Part shown: positions 17,261 through 25,534 of the stretch, piece by piece
Layout of the letters: the number at the start of each line of letters is the position of its first letter
Numbering within the stretch: position 1 is the stretch's first letter
Origin: Hyphococcus sp.
Lineage (GTDB): Bacteria; Pseudomonadota; Alphaproteobacteria; Caulobacterales; Parvularculaceae
Direction of reading: 5' to 3'
Length of the DNA stretch: 64,000 bases
Assembly (NCBI GenBank): GCA_013002535.1
Contig: JABDJK010000030.1
Coordinates: 2,501 to 66,500 of the forward strand
Translations under genes and position numbers: made by a program
The notes under the pieces: model-generated
What the model was told of the DNA's origin: nothing
The model's input: the letters and a program-made list of their open reading frames with translations, nothing else
Database searches by the model: none

Positions 17261-19105
17261 TTAGCGCAACTGTAACGTCGCCTGCCTTGCATAAACCCCA
17301 TCTTTGACGACTAACTCGTCATGGGTTCCGGTCTCGACGATTCGTCCATCCTCCATGACAGCAATTAAGTCGACGTTTTTTACAGTCGCGAGGCGATGCG
17401 CGATAATCAGCGTCGTGCGTCCGGCTTGCAATCGCTCCAGCGCTCTTTGAATTTTTTCCTCGCTCTCCGCATCCAACGCTGACGTCGCTTCATCAAGCAG
17501 CAGGATAGGCGCGTCTTTCAAGAACGCACGCGCCAAGGAAATTCTCTGACGTTGGCCGCCGGACAAGTTTCCCCCGCCCTCACCGAGCGCCGTATCATAT
17601 TGGTTGGGAAGCGCACTGATAAAATCATTGGCGGCTGCATCAATTGCGGCCTGGATGATCTCAGCGCGGCTCGCGCCCGGTCGGCCAAAGGCGATGTTCT
17701 CAAGCGCCGACATGTTGAAGACAATCGCATCCTGCGAAACGAGAGAAATCCGTTTACGAAGTGATTTAAGCGAAATATCGCGAACATCGACGCCGTCAAT
17801 CAATACGCGCCCGTCGTCAACGTCATAGAGGCGCGGGACCAAATTCATCAGCGTCGATTTTCCCGACCCGGAAGCGCCCACCAACGCTACGGTTTTGCCC
17901 GCTGCTATTTCGAAACTTACGCCATTCAACGCCACTTTTGACGGCTCATAAGCAAATGCCACGTTGTCAAATTTAATCGCGCCCGGCCCAGCGGGAAGAT
18001 CGACCGCGCCGTCTTTAGATTTTATAGTCGGCGCCGCATTGATGAGTGACAAAATTCGTTCAAACGCTCCAAACCCTTCCTGCATGACGGCGTTCAGTGT
18101 GCCGAGACTGCGCGCCGGTTGGGACAACAGCAACAGCGCGATAATGAAGCCTACAAATTCCGAAATTGACAGGGCGCCCGCCGAAATGCGCATAGCGACA
18201 ATCGCAACCACAAGGCCCATTGCGACAGATCCCGCAAAGAAAATAAACGGCTCATTCAGCGCGCGCGCATAAGCCATCTTCTTTAGGAGGCCAAGGCGTT
18301 CATCAAAGGCGCCGGCAGCGCGCGCGCGTTCAAGAGGTTCAATCTGAAACGATTTCACCATTCGGGCGCCCGTAACCGTTTCACCAACGAGCGCCATGAC
18401 GTCGCCGGCCTGATGCTGTGCCTTTGCCGACGACTGTCGCAAAAACTTCCCAATTTGCGCAACAGGGACGCCAATCAAAGGATAGATTGCAAGAATGACC
18501 AAAAAAAGCGCCCAGTCGTAGTAAATCATCATCGCACAAAGGCCTGCGAGTGTTAGAACATCGCGAACGCCATTGGCGACGCGCGTCAAGGTTTCCCTCA
18601 GCACCGTTGTGTCGTTGGTAAAATTTGAAATGATTTGTCCGGATACTTCGCTGCGTTGTTGCGCAAAATCCATCGCCATGAGTGACGCAAACATATCATT
18701 TTGCATATCGCGCAAGGATGAGAGAGCGGCGCCTACCGATGCGCGGGTCTGTATATATTGCGCCGTCGCGTTGAGGGCGCCGAGGCCAATGACAAACAAT
18801 GGCCCCAAGACAAGAACCTGTCTTAAGTTCGGCCGAAACCGTTCACCGTCGCCGGCGAGACCCGCATTTATCCATTCGACAGCGAGCGGAATTGCGCTCG
18901 CCGAGGCTGCGTAAACCGCCATCGCCGCCAGCGAAACCAAGAGCCGCGGCCAATAGCGCGAGAGGTAATCCCGCCACAAGCGCCGCGACAGCGACCACGT
19001 CGTCGCCGTTTTCCCGTCGGTCCGCCTCGATTCAACGTTCAATTTAAGTAACCTCCGGCGGTTTTTTCGAGGGCCCATCATCAACGGGCCCGGCGCCCCA
19101 TGCAA
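17261..19105 (-). CDS. msbA: MsbA-type ABC transporter (lipid flippase half-transporter)
   Basis: This is a 600+ residue fused exporter. Its membrane domain of about six helices covers residues ~45-345, and its ATPase domain has Walker A GASGSGKS, signature NLSGGQRQRISLARA, Walker B ILLLDEATSALD and H-loop IAHRLAT. The sequence type and the divergent DUF374-kdtA-lpxK-lpxL operon next door argue for the lipid A-core flippase MsbA, although other lipid or drug exporters share the architecture. The start is uncertain: ATGs at 19105, 19081 and 19078 are in frame and none has a strong Shine-Dalgarno. Confidence 0.82.
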   Translation of the reverse strand: MHGAPGPLMMGPRKNRRRLLKLNVESRRTDGKTATTWSLSRRLWRDYLSRYWPRLLVSLAAMAVYAASASAIPLAVEWINAGLAGDGERFRPNLRQVLVLGPLFVIGLGALNATAQYIQTRASVGAALSSLRDMQNDMFASLMAMDFAQQRSEVSGQIISNFTNDTTVLRETLTRVANGVRDVLTLAGLCAMMIYYDWALFLVILAIYPLIGVPVAQIGKFLRQSSAKAQHQAGDVMALVGETVTGARMVKSFQIEPLERARAAGAFDERLGLLKKMAYARALNEPFIFFAGSVAMGLVVAIVAMRISAGALSISEFVGFIIALLLLSQPARSLGTLNAVMQEGFGAFERILSLINAAPTIKSKDGAVDLPAGPGAIKFDNVAFAYEPSKVALNGVSFEIAAGKTVALVGASGSGKSTLMNLVPRLYDVDDGRVLIDGVDVRDISLKSLRKRISLVSQDAIVFNMSALENIAFGRPGASRAEIIQAAIDAAANDFISALPNQYDTALGEGGGNLSGGQRQRISLARAFLKDAPILLLDEATSALDAESEEKIQRALERLQAGRTTLIIAHRLATVKNVDLIAVMEDGRIVETGTHDELVVKDGVYARQATLQLR

Positions 19106-19127
19106 GCCTATTGACCCCGCGTCAGAA

Positions 19128-19883
19128 ATGCGGAACGCCCTTTCTCAAATGTTGAAGAATTTTGCAAAAAGCGATCTTGCAGCAAAAATCGTTGCGGGCC
19201 TGGCCGGATTTTATATCCGCCTGGTCCACGCGACGTCGCGGTGGCGGCTGATCGATCGTGAATATTACGATATTGAGCGTGCAAAAGGGAAAGGTGTGAT
19301 CCTTGCCTTTTGGCATGGCCGTTTGATGCTTGCTCCTGCAATTCGCAAAGAAACCGATGCGCGAATTTTCATGTTGATTTCCGCCCATCGGGATGGCGAC
19401 ATTATCGCAGACGCCGTGAAGTCTTTTGACCTAGACTTCATTCGCGGGTCAGCCGCCAACCCTAAAAAGTCAGACAAAAATAAAAGCGGCGCCGCGGCGA
19501 CAGCTCAGATGCATGCCGCGTTGAAGGCGGGCGACATTGTCGGCTTTACCCCGGACGGCCCAAGAGGCCCTCGCGAGCGAGTGAAACCAGGCCTTATTAA
19601 ACTGGCGCAAATTTCAGGGGCGCCGATTGTCCCGTTAGGCCTTTCCGCCTCGCGCGGAAAAATTTTCAAAAGCTGGGACCGGTTTTTGTTGGCGAGCCCG
19701 TTTTCAAGCGGCTTTGCTGTCGTCGGGGCGCCTATCCAAGTCGCCAGCGATATCGATAATGACGCTATTGAAGCATTGCGCATAACCGTCGAAAATAGCC
19801 TTCGGGATATGACGAAACGCGCAAATGAAATGGCGGGACGCGACAGCAAGCCGGATGGAACGGGCGAATTGGCGCAGAATTGA
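19128..19883 (+). CDS. DUF374-family acyltransferase-like protein
   Basis: The 251-residue protein matches DUF374, which is related to the LpxL/LPLAT acyltransferases. It has an N-terminal hydrophobic helix, the active-site-like FWHGRLMLAP (HxxxxD-like region), SAHRDGD, a GFTPDGPRGPRERVKPG loop and APIVPLGLSAS. In Alphaproteobacteria the family sits immediately before kdtA, as here, and is assumed to work in outer-membrane lipid assembly; no reaction is proven. An internal ATG at 19149 gives a start closer to other members. Only 22-70 bases separate its start from the divergent transporter. Confidence 0.85.
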   Translation: MRNALSQMLKNFAKSDLAAKIVAGLAGFYIRLVHATSRWRLIDREYYDIERAKGKGVILAFWHGRLMLAPAIRKETDARIFMLISAHRDGDIIADAVKSFDLDFIRGSAANPKKSDKNKSGAAATAQMHAALKAGDIVGFTPDGPRGPRERVKPGLIKLAQISGAPIVPLGLSASRGKIFKSWDRFLLASPFSSGFAVVGAPIQVASDIDNDAIEALRITVENSLRDMTKRANEMAGRDSKPDGTGELAQN

Positions 19884-21184
19884 TGACGACAAAAATCCAC
19901 GAAACACTAGGGTTGAAGATCTATCGTGCTGTCAGTCGCGCATCGAAGCCCGTCGCGAATTTTGTTCTGGAACGACGCTTAAAAGCCGGAAAAGAAGACG
20001 GCAATCGCATTGATGAGCGCCGCGGCGTCACCGGCGCCGCACGCCCCGATGGCATTGTTGTCTGGGTACATGGCGCCAGCGTTGGTGAATCCCTTTCCGT
20101 TTTACCGCTGGTGCAACGCTTGGGTGAATTGCGGTCAGACATTAATTTTCTTGTCACCACCGGCACGGTCACGTCGGCAAAATTGATGATCGAACGATTG
20201 CCGGCAAACGCTATCCATCAATATATTCCTGTTGATTATCCGGGCTATGTCGATGCATTCCTGGAGCATTGGCGCCCGGACGCAGTTTTCTTTATCGAGT
20301 CAGAGTTCTGGCCGAACCTGATAAAAAAATCTCGCGCCGCGACAAAATTCATGGCCCTTGTTAATGGCCGCATTTCGCCGCGATCATTTGAAGACTGGAA
20401 ACGCCAGCCAAACTCTATCCGCTATTTGCTTTCATCATTTGATATGATCATTGCGCAGGACAACAACAATGCAGAACGTTTGGCGCATTTATCCGGCGCC
20501 AACGTAAAAATGTTCGGGAATTTGAAACACGCGGCCGTTGCACTTCCGGCCTGCGACAATATTGTTGGCGAGTTAAGAAATGCGATGGGAGATCGTCAGG
20601 TCTGGCTCGCCGCCAGCACCCATCCCGGTGAAGAAGCAACGATCATAGGCGCGCACAAGGCGTTGCAAAAAACACATCCCTCAATCTTCACGATTATTGC
20701 TCCGCGCCATCCTGAACGCGGCGCGGAGATTGCGGCGCTTTGCGAGGAAGCGGGACTGAAGGTCGCACAACGCTCGTCCAGCGAGCCCATCGCACCGAAA
20801 ATCGATATTTATATTGCCGACACGCTTGGCGAACTCGGGATTTTTTATCGGCTTTGCGACATTGCTTTTGTCGGCGGATCGCTTGTTGAAAAAGGCGGGC
20901 ACAATCCACTGGAACCAGCGCGCTTCGGCGTCGCGATTTTGCACGGGCCTCATATTTTTAATTTCGCCGAAACCTATCGCGATATGCGCAAGCCCGGCGG
21001 CGCAGCACTAGTTCGTAATGACCGCGAACTTGCCGCAGCAATCCGTCGCTTAATGGCGGATCAGAAGACCCGGTCCGCCGTTTCGACTGCCGCAAAAGAC
21101 GGCGCCGAAGAAAGTGCTGAACGCGTCTTGAATGCGTTTTGCGATGCGCTGTTGACCGGCATTCCGGCGACCGCGAAACCATGA
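19883..21184 (+). CDS. kdtA: 3-deoxy-D-manno-octulosonic acid (Kdo) transferase
   Basis: The 433-residue GT-B enzyme has the WaaA hallmarks: VWVHGASVGESLSVLPL near the N-terminus, the IPVDYPGYVDAFL and FFIESEFWPNL segments, a second-domain WLAASTHPGEE, and DTLGELGIFYRLCDIAFVGGSL followed by GGHNPLEPA. It transfers Kdo from CMP-Kdo to the lipid A precursor at the inner membrane. The ATG shares one base with the stop of the DUF374 gene, which indicates translational coupling. The upstream TTG at 19880 is not needed. lpxK overlaps its own stop. Confidence 0.95.
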   Translation: MTTKIHETLGLKIYRAVSRASKPVANFVLERRLKAGKEDGNRIDERRGVTGAARPDGIVVWVHGASVGESLSVLPLVQRLGELRSDINFLVTTGTVTSAKLMIERLPANAIHQYIPVDYPGYVDAFLEHWRPDAVFFIESEFWPNLIKKSRAATKFMALVNGRISPRSFEDWKRQPNSIRYLLSSFDMIIAQDNNNAERLAHLSGANVKMFGNLKHAAVALPACDNIVGELRNAMGDRQVWLAASTHPGEEATIIGAHKALQKTHPSIFTIIAPRHPERGAEIAALCEEAGLKVAQRSSSEPIAPKIDIYIADTLGELGIFYRLCDIAFVGGSLVEKGGHNPLEPARFGVAILHGPHIFNFAETYRDMRKPGGAALVRNDRELAAAIRRLMADQKTRSAVSTAAKDGAEESAERVLNAFCDALLTGIPATAKP

Positions 21185-22140
21185 TCCGCGAACCATGGTT
21201 TTGGCGATCGCAAAGCGCGACCGCACGCGCCATTCAGACTGCGCTCTCGCCGTTGTCGGCAGTCTACGATTTAGGTCAGCGAGCTCGCGCTGCAATGACA
21301 ACGCCAAAACGCGCGCCTGTTCCGGTGATATGCGTCGGTAATGCGACGCTCGGCGGTGTTGGTAAAACGCCGTTTGCGATCGCCCTTGCAATCCTTTTGA
21401 AAGAGCGCAGCGTCAAGGCGCATTTTTTGACGCGCGGCTATGGCGGCCGGCTAAAGGGCCCGATAAAGGTCAATCCGGCGACGCACAATTTCGAAGATGT
21501 TGGCGATGAAGCTCTTTTACTGGCGCGCACGGCGCCGACCTGGGTGAGCGCGAATCGACCCGCCGGCGCTGAACTAGCCGCTAAAGACGCTGATATGATC
21601 ATCATGGATGACGGGTTTCAAAACCCGACAATTCATAAAGACTGTTCGATACTTTTGATGAGTAAGACCGCCATCGGAAACAAAAAAATATTTCCTGCTG
21701 GCCCAATGCGCGAGCCGATGAGCCGTGCGGTCGCGCGATCGACATTGCGCGTTATAATTGCGAACAACGATGACGAAACAGCAGCAAGCGGAGATGTTCA
21801 CACTGCCATTACCCGCCCGGTAAATGCGCCGACGCCGCAAAGCGTTATTGCGTTCTGCGGTATTGGCGCGCCGGAGAAATTTTTCCGAACTTTGCGTGGA
21901 CAGTCATTCGAGGTTGCACAGACAGCCGCTTTCGCGGACCATCATCCCTACACAAGCGCTGATATTACAGCGCTAAGAAAACTGGCGCAGAAAAATAAAG
22001 CAGCGTTGATCACGACAGAAAAAGACGCTGTGCGATTACCGCCTGAGTTCCGCGATGATATTCTTGTTTTACCAATTACCATGGAGATCAAAGAACCTGA
22101 TCGACTGGCGGATGAAGTATTGAAAGCGATCAGTCGATGA
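21181..22140 (+). CDS. lpxK: Tetraacyldisaccharide 4'-kinase (lipid A)
   Basis: The 319-residue protein has the LpxK P-loop GGVGKTPF (near residue 55), LTRGYGGR, VGDEALLLA, and IIMDDGFQNP, the catalytic acidic region. A C-terminal FADHHPYTSADI and TTEKDAVRLP complete the match. LpxK phosphorylates the 4' position of the tetraacyldisaccharide-1-phosphate to give lipid IVA. The start is the ATG of an ATGA overlap with kdtA, and lpxL begins in an ATGA overlap at its own end. The enzyme is peripheral at the inner membrane. Confidence 0.95.
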   Translation: MIREPWFWRSQSATARAIQTALSPLSAVYDLGQRARAAMTTPKRAPVPVICVGNATLGGVGKTPFAIALAILLKERSVKAHFLTRGYGGRLKGPIKVNPATHNFEDVGDEALLLARTAPTWVSANRPAGAELAAKDADMIIMDDGFQNPTIHKDCSILLMSKTAIGNKKIFPAGPMREPMSRAVARSTLRVIIANNDDETAASGDVHTAITRPVNAPTPQSVIAFCGIGAPEKFFRTLRGQSFEVAQTAAFADHHPYTSADITALRKLAQKNKAALITTEKDAVRLPPEFRDDILVLPITMEIKEPDRLADEVLKAISR

Positions 22141-23102
22141 ACGCGGATACTGAGATCGCGCTGCCGGAACGTCGGTCTAACCGGCCGATAACGCTAGGCC
22201 ATCGCGTTGAATTTATTATCGCAAGAATTCTGCTCGGTTTTTTTCGGGTTATTGGCATCGATGCTGCTTCCTTCATCGCCGGGAAATTTTTGAGAATTAC
22301 CGGCCCGCTAATTCGTCCGGCCTCGCGCAGGGGCGAAGAAAATTTGCGTATGGCCTTTCCGGATTGGAGCGACAAAAAAATCAATGCGGTCATGAAAGAC
22401 GTTTGGGAAAATCTGGGCCGCACGGGCGCGGAGTACGCCCATCTCGATAAACTGCATGTCAGTGGCGAGAACCCGCGCATAATCTCGGAAGGCCGCGACC
22501 GGGTGGTGGATGCGTTCAAAAACACGAACCGCGCGGTCTTCGTCACCGGGCATTTCGCCAATTGGGAGGTCTCAGGAATTGCGGCGCATCAGCAAGAATT
22601 GAAGTTCGCAGTAATCTATCGCGCGCTAAACAACCCGTTGTTGGATGAATGGATTATCGAAAAACGCGGGCAGGTGATGACCCGCCGACAAATTCCGAAA
22701 GGCATCGCCGGCGCCCGCCCGCTCATAGATGCGCTGAAGCAAGATTATTCACTGGCTTTTCTGGCAGATCAAAAATTGAACACCGGCGGCATTCGTGTAC
22801 CCTTCATGGGGTTCGACGCCATGACGGCGCCGGCCGCCGCACGGATTGCCGTGCGTTTCAATTTGCCGGTTATTCCAAACGTCGTTGAGCGATTGAATGG
22901 CGCTTATTTTAAAGTGACGTCTTACGACCCGATTGAGTTTTTACCTTCGGGCGACCTTGTTGGCGACGTCGAAGCGCTGACTATCAAAATTAATGAGTTT
23001 CTGGAGACGGAAATTCGCAAAAATCCCGGCCAATGGTTGTGGTTGCACAGGCGCTGGGCAATTAAGGGTGAGCCTGGCGCTGCTAACGGCGGACGCGAGT
23101 AA
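22137..23102 (+). CDS. lpxL: LpxL/HtrB-family lipid A acyltransferase
   Basis: The 321-residue protein has a single N-terminal hydrophobic helix and the acyltransferase motif GHFANWEVSG (HxxxxE with the conserved N). Further markers are IYRALNNPLLDEWI, SLAFLADQKLNTGG and a C-terminal WLWLHRRW, all typical of LpxL/LpxM late acyltransferases. It adds a secondary acyl chain to Kdo-lipid IVA at the inner membrane. It is the last gene of the coupled DUF374-kdtA-lpxK-lpxL operon. Its 3' end overlaps the convergent hydrolase gene by 20 bases. LpxL versus LpxM cannot be told apart here. Confidence 0.9.
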   Translation: MNADTEIALPERRSNRPITLGHRVEFIIARILLGFFRVIGIDAASFIAGKFLRITGPLIRPASRRGEENLRMAFPDWSDKKINAVMKDVWENLGRTGAEYAHLDKLHVSGENPRIISEGRDRVVDAFKNTNRAVFVTGHFANWEVSGIAAHQQELKFAVIYRALNNPLLDEWIIEKRGQVMTRRQIPKGIAGARPLIDALKQDYSLAFLADQKLNTGGIRVPFMGFDAMTAPAAARIAVRFNLPVIPNVVERLNGAYFKVTSYDPIEFLPSGDLVGDVEALTIKINEFLETEIRKNPGQWLWLHRRWAIKGEPGAANGGRE

Positions 23103-24027
23103 CGAAATTCGCTATATCTTGATGCGCGCGTTTTGCCTCGTCCAATGACCAGTGCATCTGAAAAAGATGATACATGCCGTCAAAGACGCGCAAGGTTGCG
23201 TCGCCGCCAGACGTCCATGCCTTTTCCGAAAGCCGCGCAGCATCGCCCAGGCAAACCTCGCGGGTTCCGGCATGAACCAACATCGGCGGCGCCCATTTGA
23301 ATTCGCCGTAAATCGGTGAAACTTGCGGTGAAGATAAATCTTCACCGGGCGCGTAAAATTCAAAGAGTTTTCTCCACGCCTTTCCGTTGTCTGCGTTGTA
23401 TAGCGGATCAACTGAATTCAGCGTGATGTGGGTGTCGCTCGCGCCCATACCGTCAACGACGGGAGAAATGAGAACCGCGCCAGCCGGCGATGCAACCCCC
23501 TCCTCGCGCCAGCGCATTACAGCAGCAAGGGCAATGGCGCAGCCTGTTGAGTCGGCAAAGAGAACAATCTTCCGATCCGGATCTTCGGCGACAAGCGCTT
23601 TATACAGACGATCGACAGAGTCAATCGGCGCTGGAAACCGGCCCTCCGGCAATAATGGATATTCTACGCCGTAAGCTTCGACGCCGGAAAGCTCTGCCGT
23701 AGGCAAAATCATAGCAGCATTGGCATGGGGCGAGCCCGTTATAAAACCGCCGCCATGAATGAAAAGTATAATTGTGTCGCCGGGCTTCGAAGAACGCGTC
23801 TCATATTTGACGCAAGCAGCTTCGCCATATTCAACATCGGTCAAGCGATATTCAAAATCGATTTCGTTGAGGCATTTTCTGAAACCATCATTCGCAAGGC
23901 GCCGGGCAATACCGCGCGTTACCGGATTTTGAAATGTTTCCAGCGTCGGATAGGCGTGCAAATTTGCAAGGCGTTTTTTCGCCTTCTTGCTGACCGCCGG
24001 TCCGGTTTTATAGGCAAAAGCCGCCAT
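23083..24027 (-). CDS. Alpha/beta-hydrolase, hormone-sensitive-lipase type
   Basis: The 314-residue protein has the HSL-family oxyanion motif HGGGF (in [14 protein letters not shown]), followed about 75 residues later by the nucleophile region [11 protein letters not shown]. There the normal GDSAGG elbow is altered to ADSTG, so the first Gly is replaced by Ala. The catalytic Asp/His would be in [13 protein letters not shown] and [16 protein letters not shown] fits the His. Family members hydrolyse short acyl esters. It is convergent with lpxL and shares no evident operon with it. Confidence 0.82.
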   Translation of the reverse strand: MAAFAYKTGPAVSKKAKKRLANLHAYPTLETFQNPVTRGIARRLANDGFRKCLNEIDFEYRLTDVEYGEAACVKYETRSSKPGDTIILFIHGGGFITGSPHANAAMILPTAELSGVEAYGVEYPLLPEGRFPAPIDSVDRLYKALVAEDPDRKIVLFADSTGCAIALAAVMRWREEGVASPAGAVLISPVVDGMGASDTHITLNSVDPLYNADNGKAWRKLFEFYAPGEDLSSPQVSPIYGEFKWAPPMLVHAGTREVCLGDAARLSEKAWTSGGDATLRVFDGMYHLFQMHWSLDEAKRAHQDIANFVTRVRR

Positions 24028-24233
24028 GGTTTATCCTCGTCCAACGCGCCTGCGCGTCTTTGTCAGGCGAGCATCCTCCAAAGATGGAAAACAACGGGTT
24101 AAAATCCCAAGTTGGGCGCAACAAAACCCGGGAAATCGCGAAGAAACTGGCGTCGGCGCAGTCCATTGACCTGCCAAAGATTTTCGCCCATTTTGCAGGG
24201 CGGTATGTGTCACGCCCCTTGCGGGCGAATTTT

Positions 24234-24263
24234 TTGACACTATATATGCTCATATTGAGCATA
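24234..24263 (+). promoter_or_regulatory. nadA promoter with embedded palindromic operator
   Basis: A perfect -35-like TTGACA lies at 24234-24239. Five bases later comes a perfect inverted repeat, TATGCTCA-tat-TGAGCATA (24245-24263), with 8-bp arms and a 3-base spacer. CATAAT at 24260-24265 could serve as -10, with rather long spacing. The palindrome sits in the core promoter, so a bound dimer would block initiation. In Alphaproteobacteria the NadQ-type regulator is the known candidate for nadABC; assigning it here is inference. Confidence 0.6.
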
Positions 24264-24305
24264 ATTAGGCCGGCGATTTCGCGGGCGCGATGCAAGGAGG
24301 CGGAT

Positions 24306-25418
24306 ATGCCAGCCTATGGGGACGAAATCGCCGGAAACGCAAGCGTGCTGGCTTACACCGACGAAGTCCGGGAAAAAACCGATCACCTCTATGCGGCGGT
24401 TGCGGATTTCACGCCGGAGCTCGAATGGCGGACCCTCGCGCCTTACATCGCCGCAATCAACGATCTGAAGAAAGAGAAAAATGCGGTCATCCTGGCGCAC
24501 AATTATATGACGCCGGAGATTTTCAATTGCGTCGGAGATTTCGCCGGCGATTCGCTTCAACTCGCAAAAGAAGCCGCGCAAACCGACGCCGACATTATCG
24601 TTCAGGCAGGCGTCAAATTCATGGCCGATACGTCAAAAATTCTGTGTCCTGATAAAACCGTTTTGATTCCGGATCTCGGCGCGGGCTGTTCCCTAGCCGC
24701 GTCAATCAGCGGCGCGGATGTGCGCCTGCTGAAAGAAAAGTATCCGGGTGTGCCGGTGGTGACTTATGTTAACACCAATGCTGATGTAAAAGCGGAAACC
24801 GATATCTGCTGCACGTCGTCCAACGCCGTTGAAATTGTCGAATATGCGGCGAAAGAATGGGGCACGGACACAGTTTTATTTTTGCCGGACCAGTATCTCG
24901 CCAAAAACGTCGCCGCCATGACAGACATCAAGATCATCACTTGGGCGGGCGCCTGTGAAGTTCATGAACGGTTTACCGTCGACGACATCAAGGAACTGCG
25001 CGAGGCAAACCCCGGCGTCATCGTCTTGGCGCACCCGGAATGTCCGCCCGATGTGCTTGCCGAGGCGGATTTCGCCGGCTCAACTAGCGGCATGTCGAAT
25101 TACGTCAAAGACAACCAGCCGAAAAACGTTGTTATGATCACTGAGTGCTCCATGTCGGATAATGTGGCGCTACAAAATCCTAGCGTGAATTTCGTGCGGC
25201 CGTGCAATCTCTGCCCCTACATGAAGAAAATTAATCTGCCGAAGATTTTGCGCGCCCTCCAGACCATGGAATATGAAATCACCATTCCGGAAGAGATGGC
25301 GGTCAAAGCGCGCCAGGCAATCCAACGCATGATCGACCTGCCGCTAACGCGCCAGTCCATGTATAATCACCAAAACGCGCCGGAAGTGGCGGCGACAGAG
25401 AGCCGGGCGAGTCTTTAG
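24306..25418 (+). CDS. nadA: Quinolinate synthase A
   Basis: The 370-residue protein is a full-length NadA. Key segments are [62 protein letters not shown] and HPECPPDV, then [11 protein letters not shown] and a C-terminal [12 protein letters not shown]. The three cysteines for the [4Fe-4S] cluster are present. It condenses iminoaspartate with dihydroxyacetone phosphate to quinolinate. The start at 24306 is fixed by a strong caaggagg Shine-Dalgarno; the 82-codon upstream frame runs through the promoter. It leads the NAD operon. Confidence 0.95.
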   Translation: MPAYGDEIAGNASVLAYTDEVREKTDHLYAAVADFTPELEWRTLAPYIAAINDLKKEKNAVILAHNYMTPEIFNCVGDFAGDSLQLAKEAAQTDADIIVQAGVKFMADTSKILCPDKTVLIPDLGAGCSLAASISGADVRLLKEKYPGVPVVTYVNTNADVKAETDICCTSSNAVEIVEYAAKEWGTDTVLFLPDQYLAKNVAAMTDIKIITWAGACEVHERFTVDDIKELREANPGVIVLAHPECPPDVLAEADFAGSTSGMSNYVKDNQPKNVVMITECSMSDNVALQNPSVNFVRPCNLCPYMKKINLPKILRALQTMEYEITIPEEMAVKARQAIQRMIDLPLTRQSMYNHQNAPEVAATESRASL

Positions 25419-25456
25419 AGACAGTATCTTTCACGAGCGGCCCAACTTACACTTGT

Positions 25457-25525
25457 CGCTCATTCCTGCGAAAGCGGGAATCCAGAGAGTTATTTTATGG
25501 ATCCCGGCTTTCGCCGGGATGAGCG
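25457..25525. repeat. REP-like inverted pair (BIME-like) between nadA and nadB
   Basis: Left arm 25457-25484 and right arm 25498-25525 are inverted copies matching at 24 of 28 positions. Each arm also folds alone: the right arm gives ATCCCGGC-tttc-GCCGGGAT (8 bp perfect), and the left gives the equivalent hairpin with a GAAA loop and one wobble pair. Sequences of this CATTCC-GCGAAAGC-GGAATCCAG type are dispersed extragenic palindromes in many proteobacteria. The element ends about 10 bases before the nadB start and so occupies the ribosome-binding region. Confidence 0.75.
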
Positions 25526-25534
25526 GAGTAGAGA

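Noticed and set aside
24213-24235. CGCCC-CTTGC-GGGCG hairpin followed by T-run before nadA
   Set aside because: Only 5 bp of stem and no upstream plus-strand gene to terminate; the T-run overlaps the -35 of the nadA promoter.
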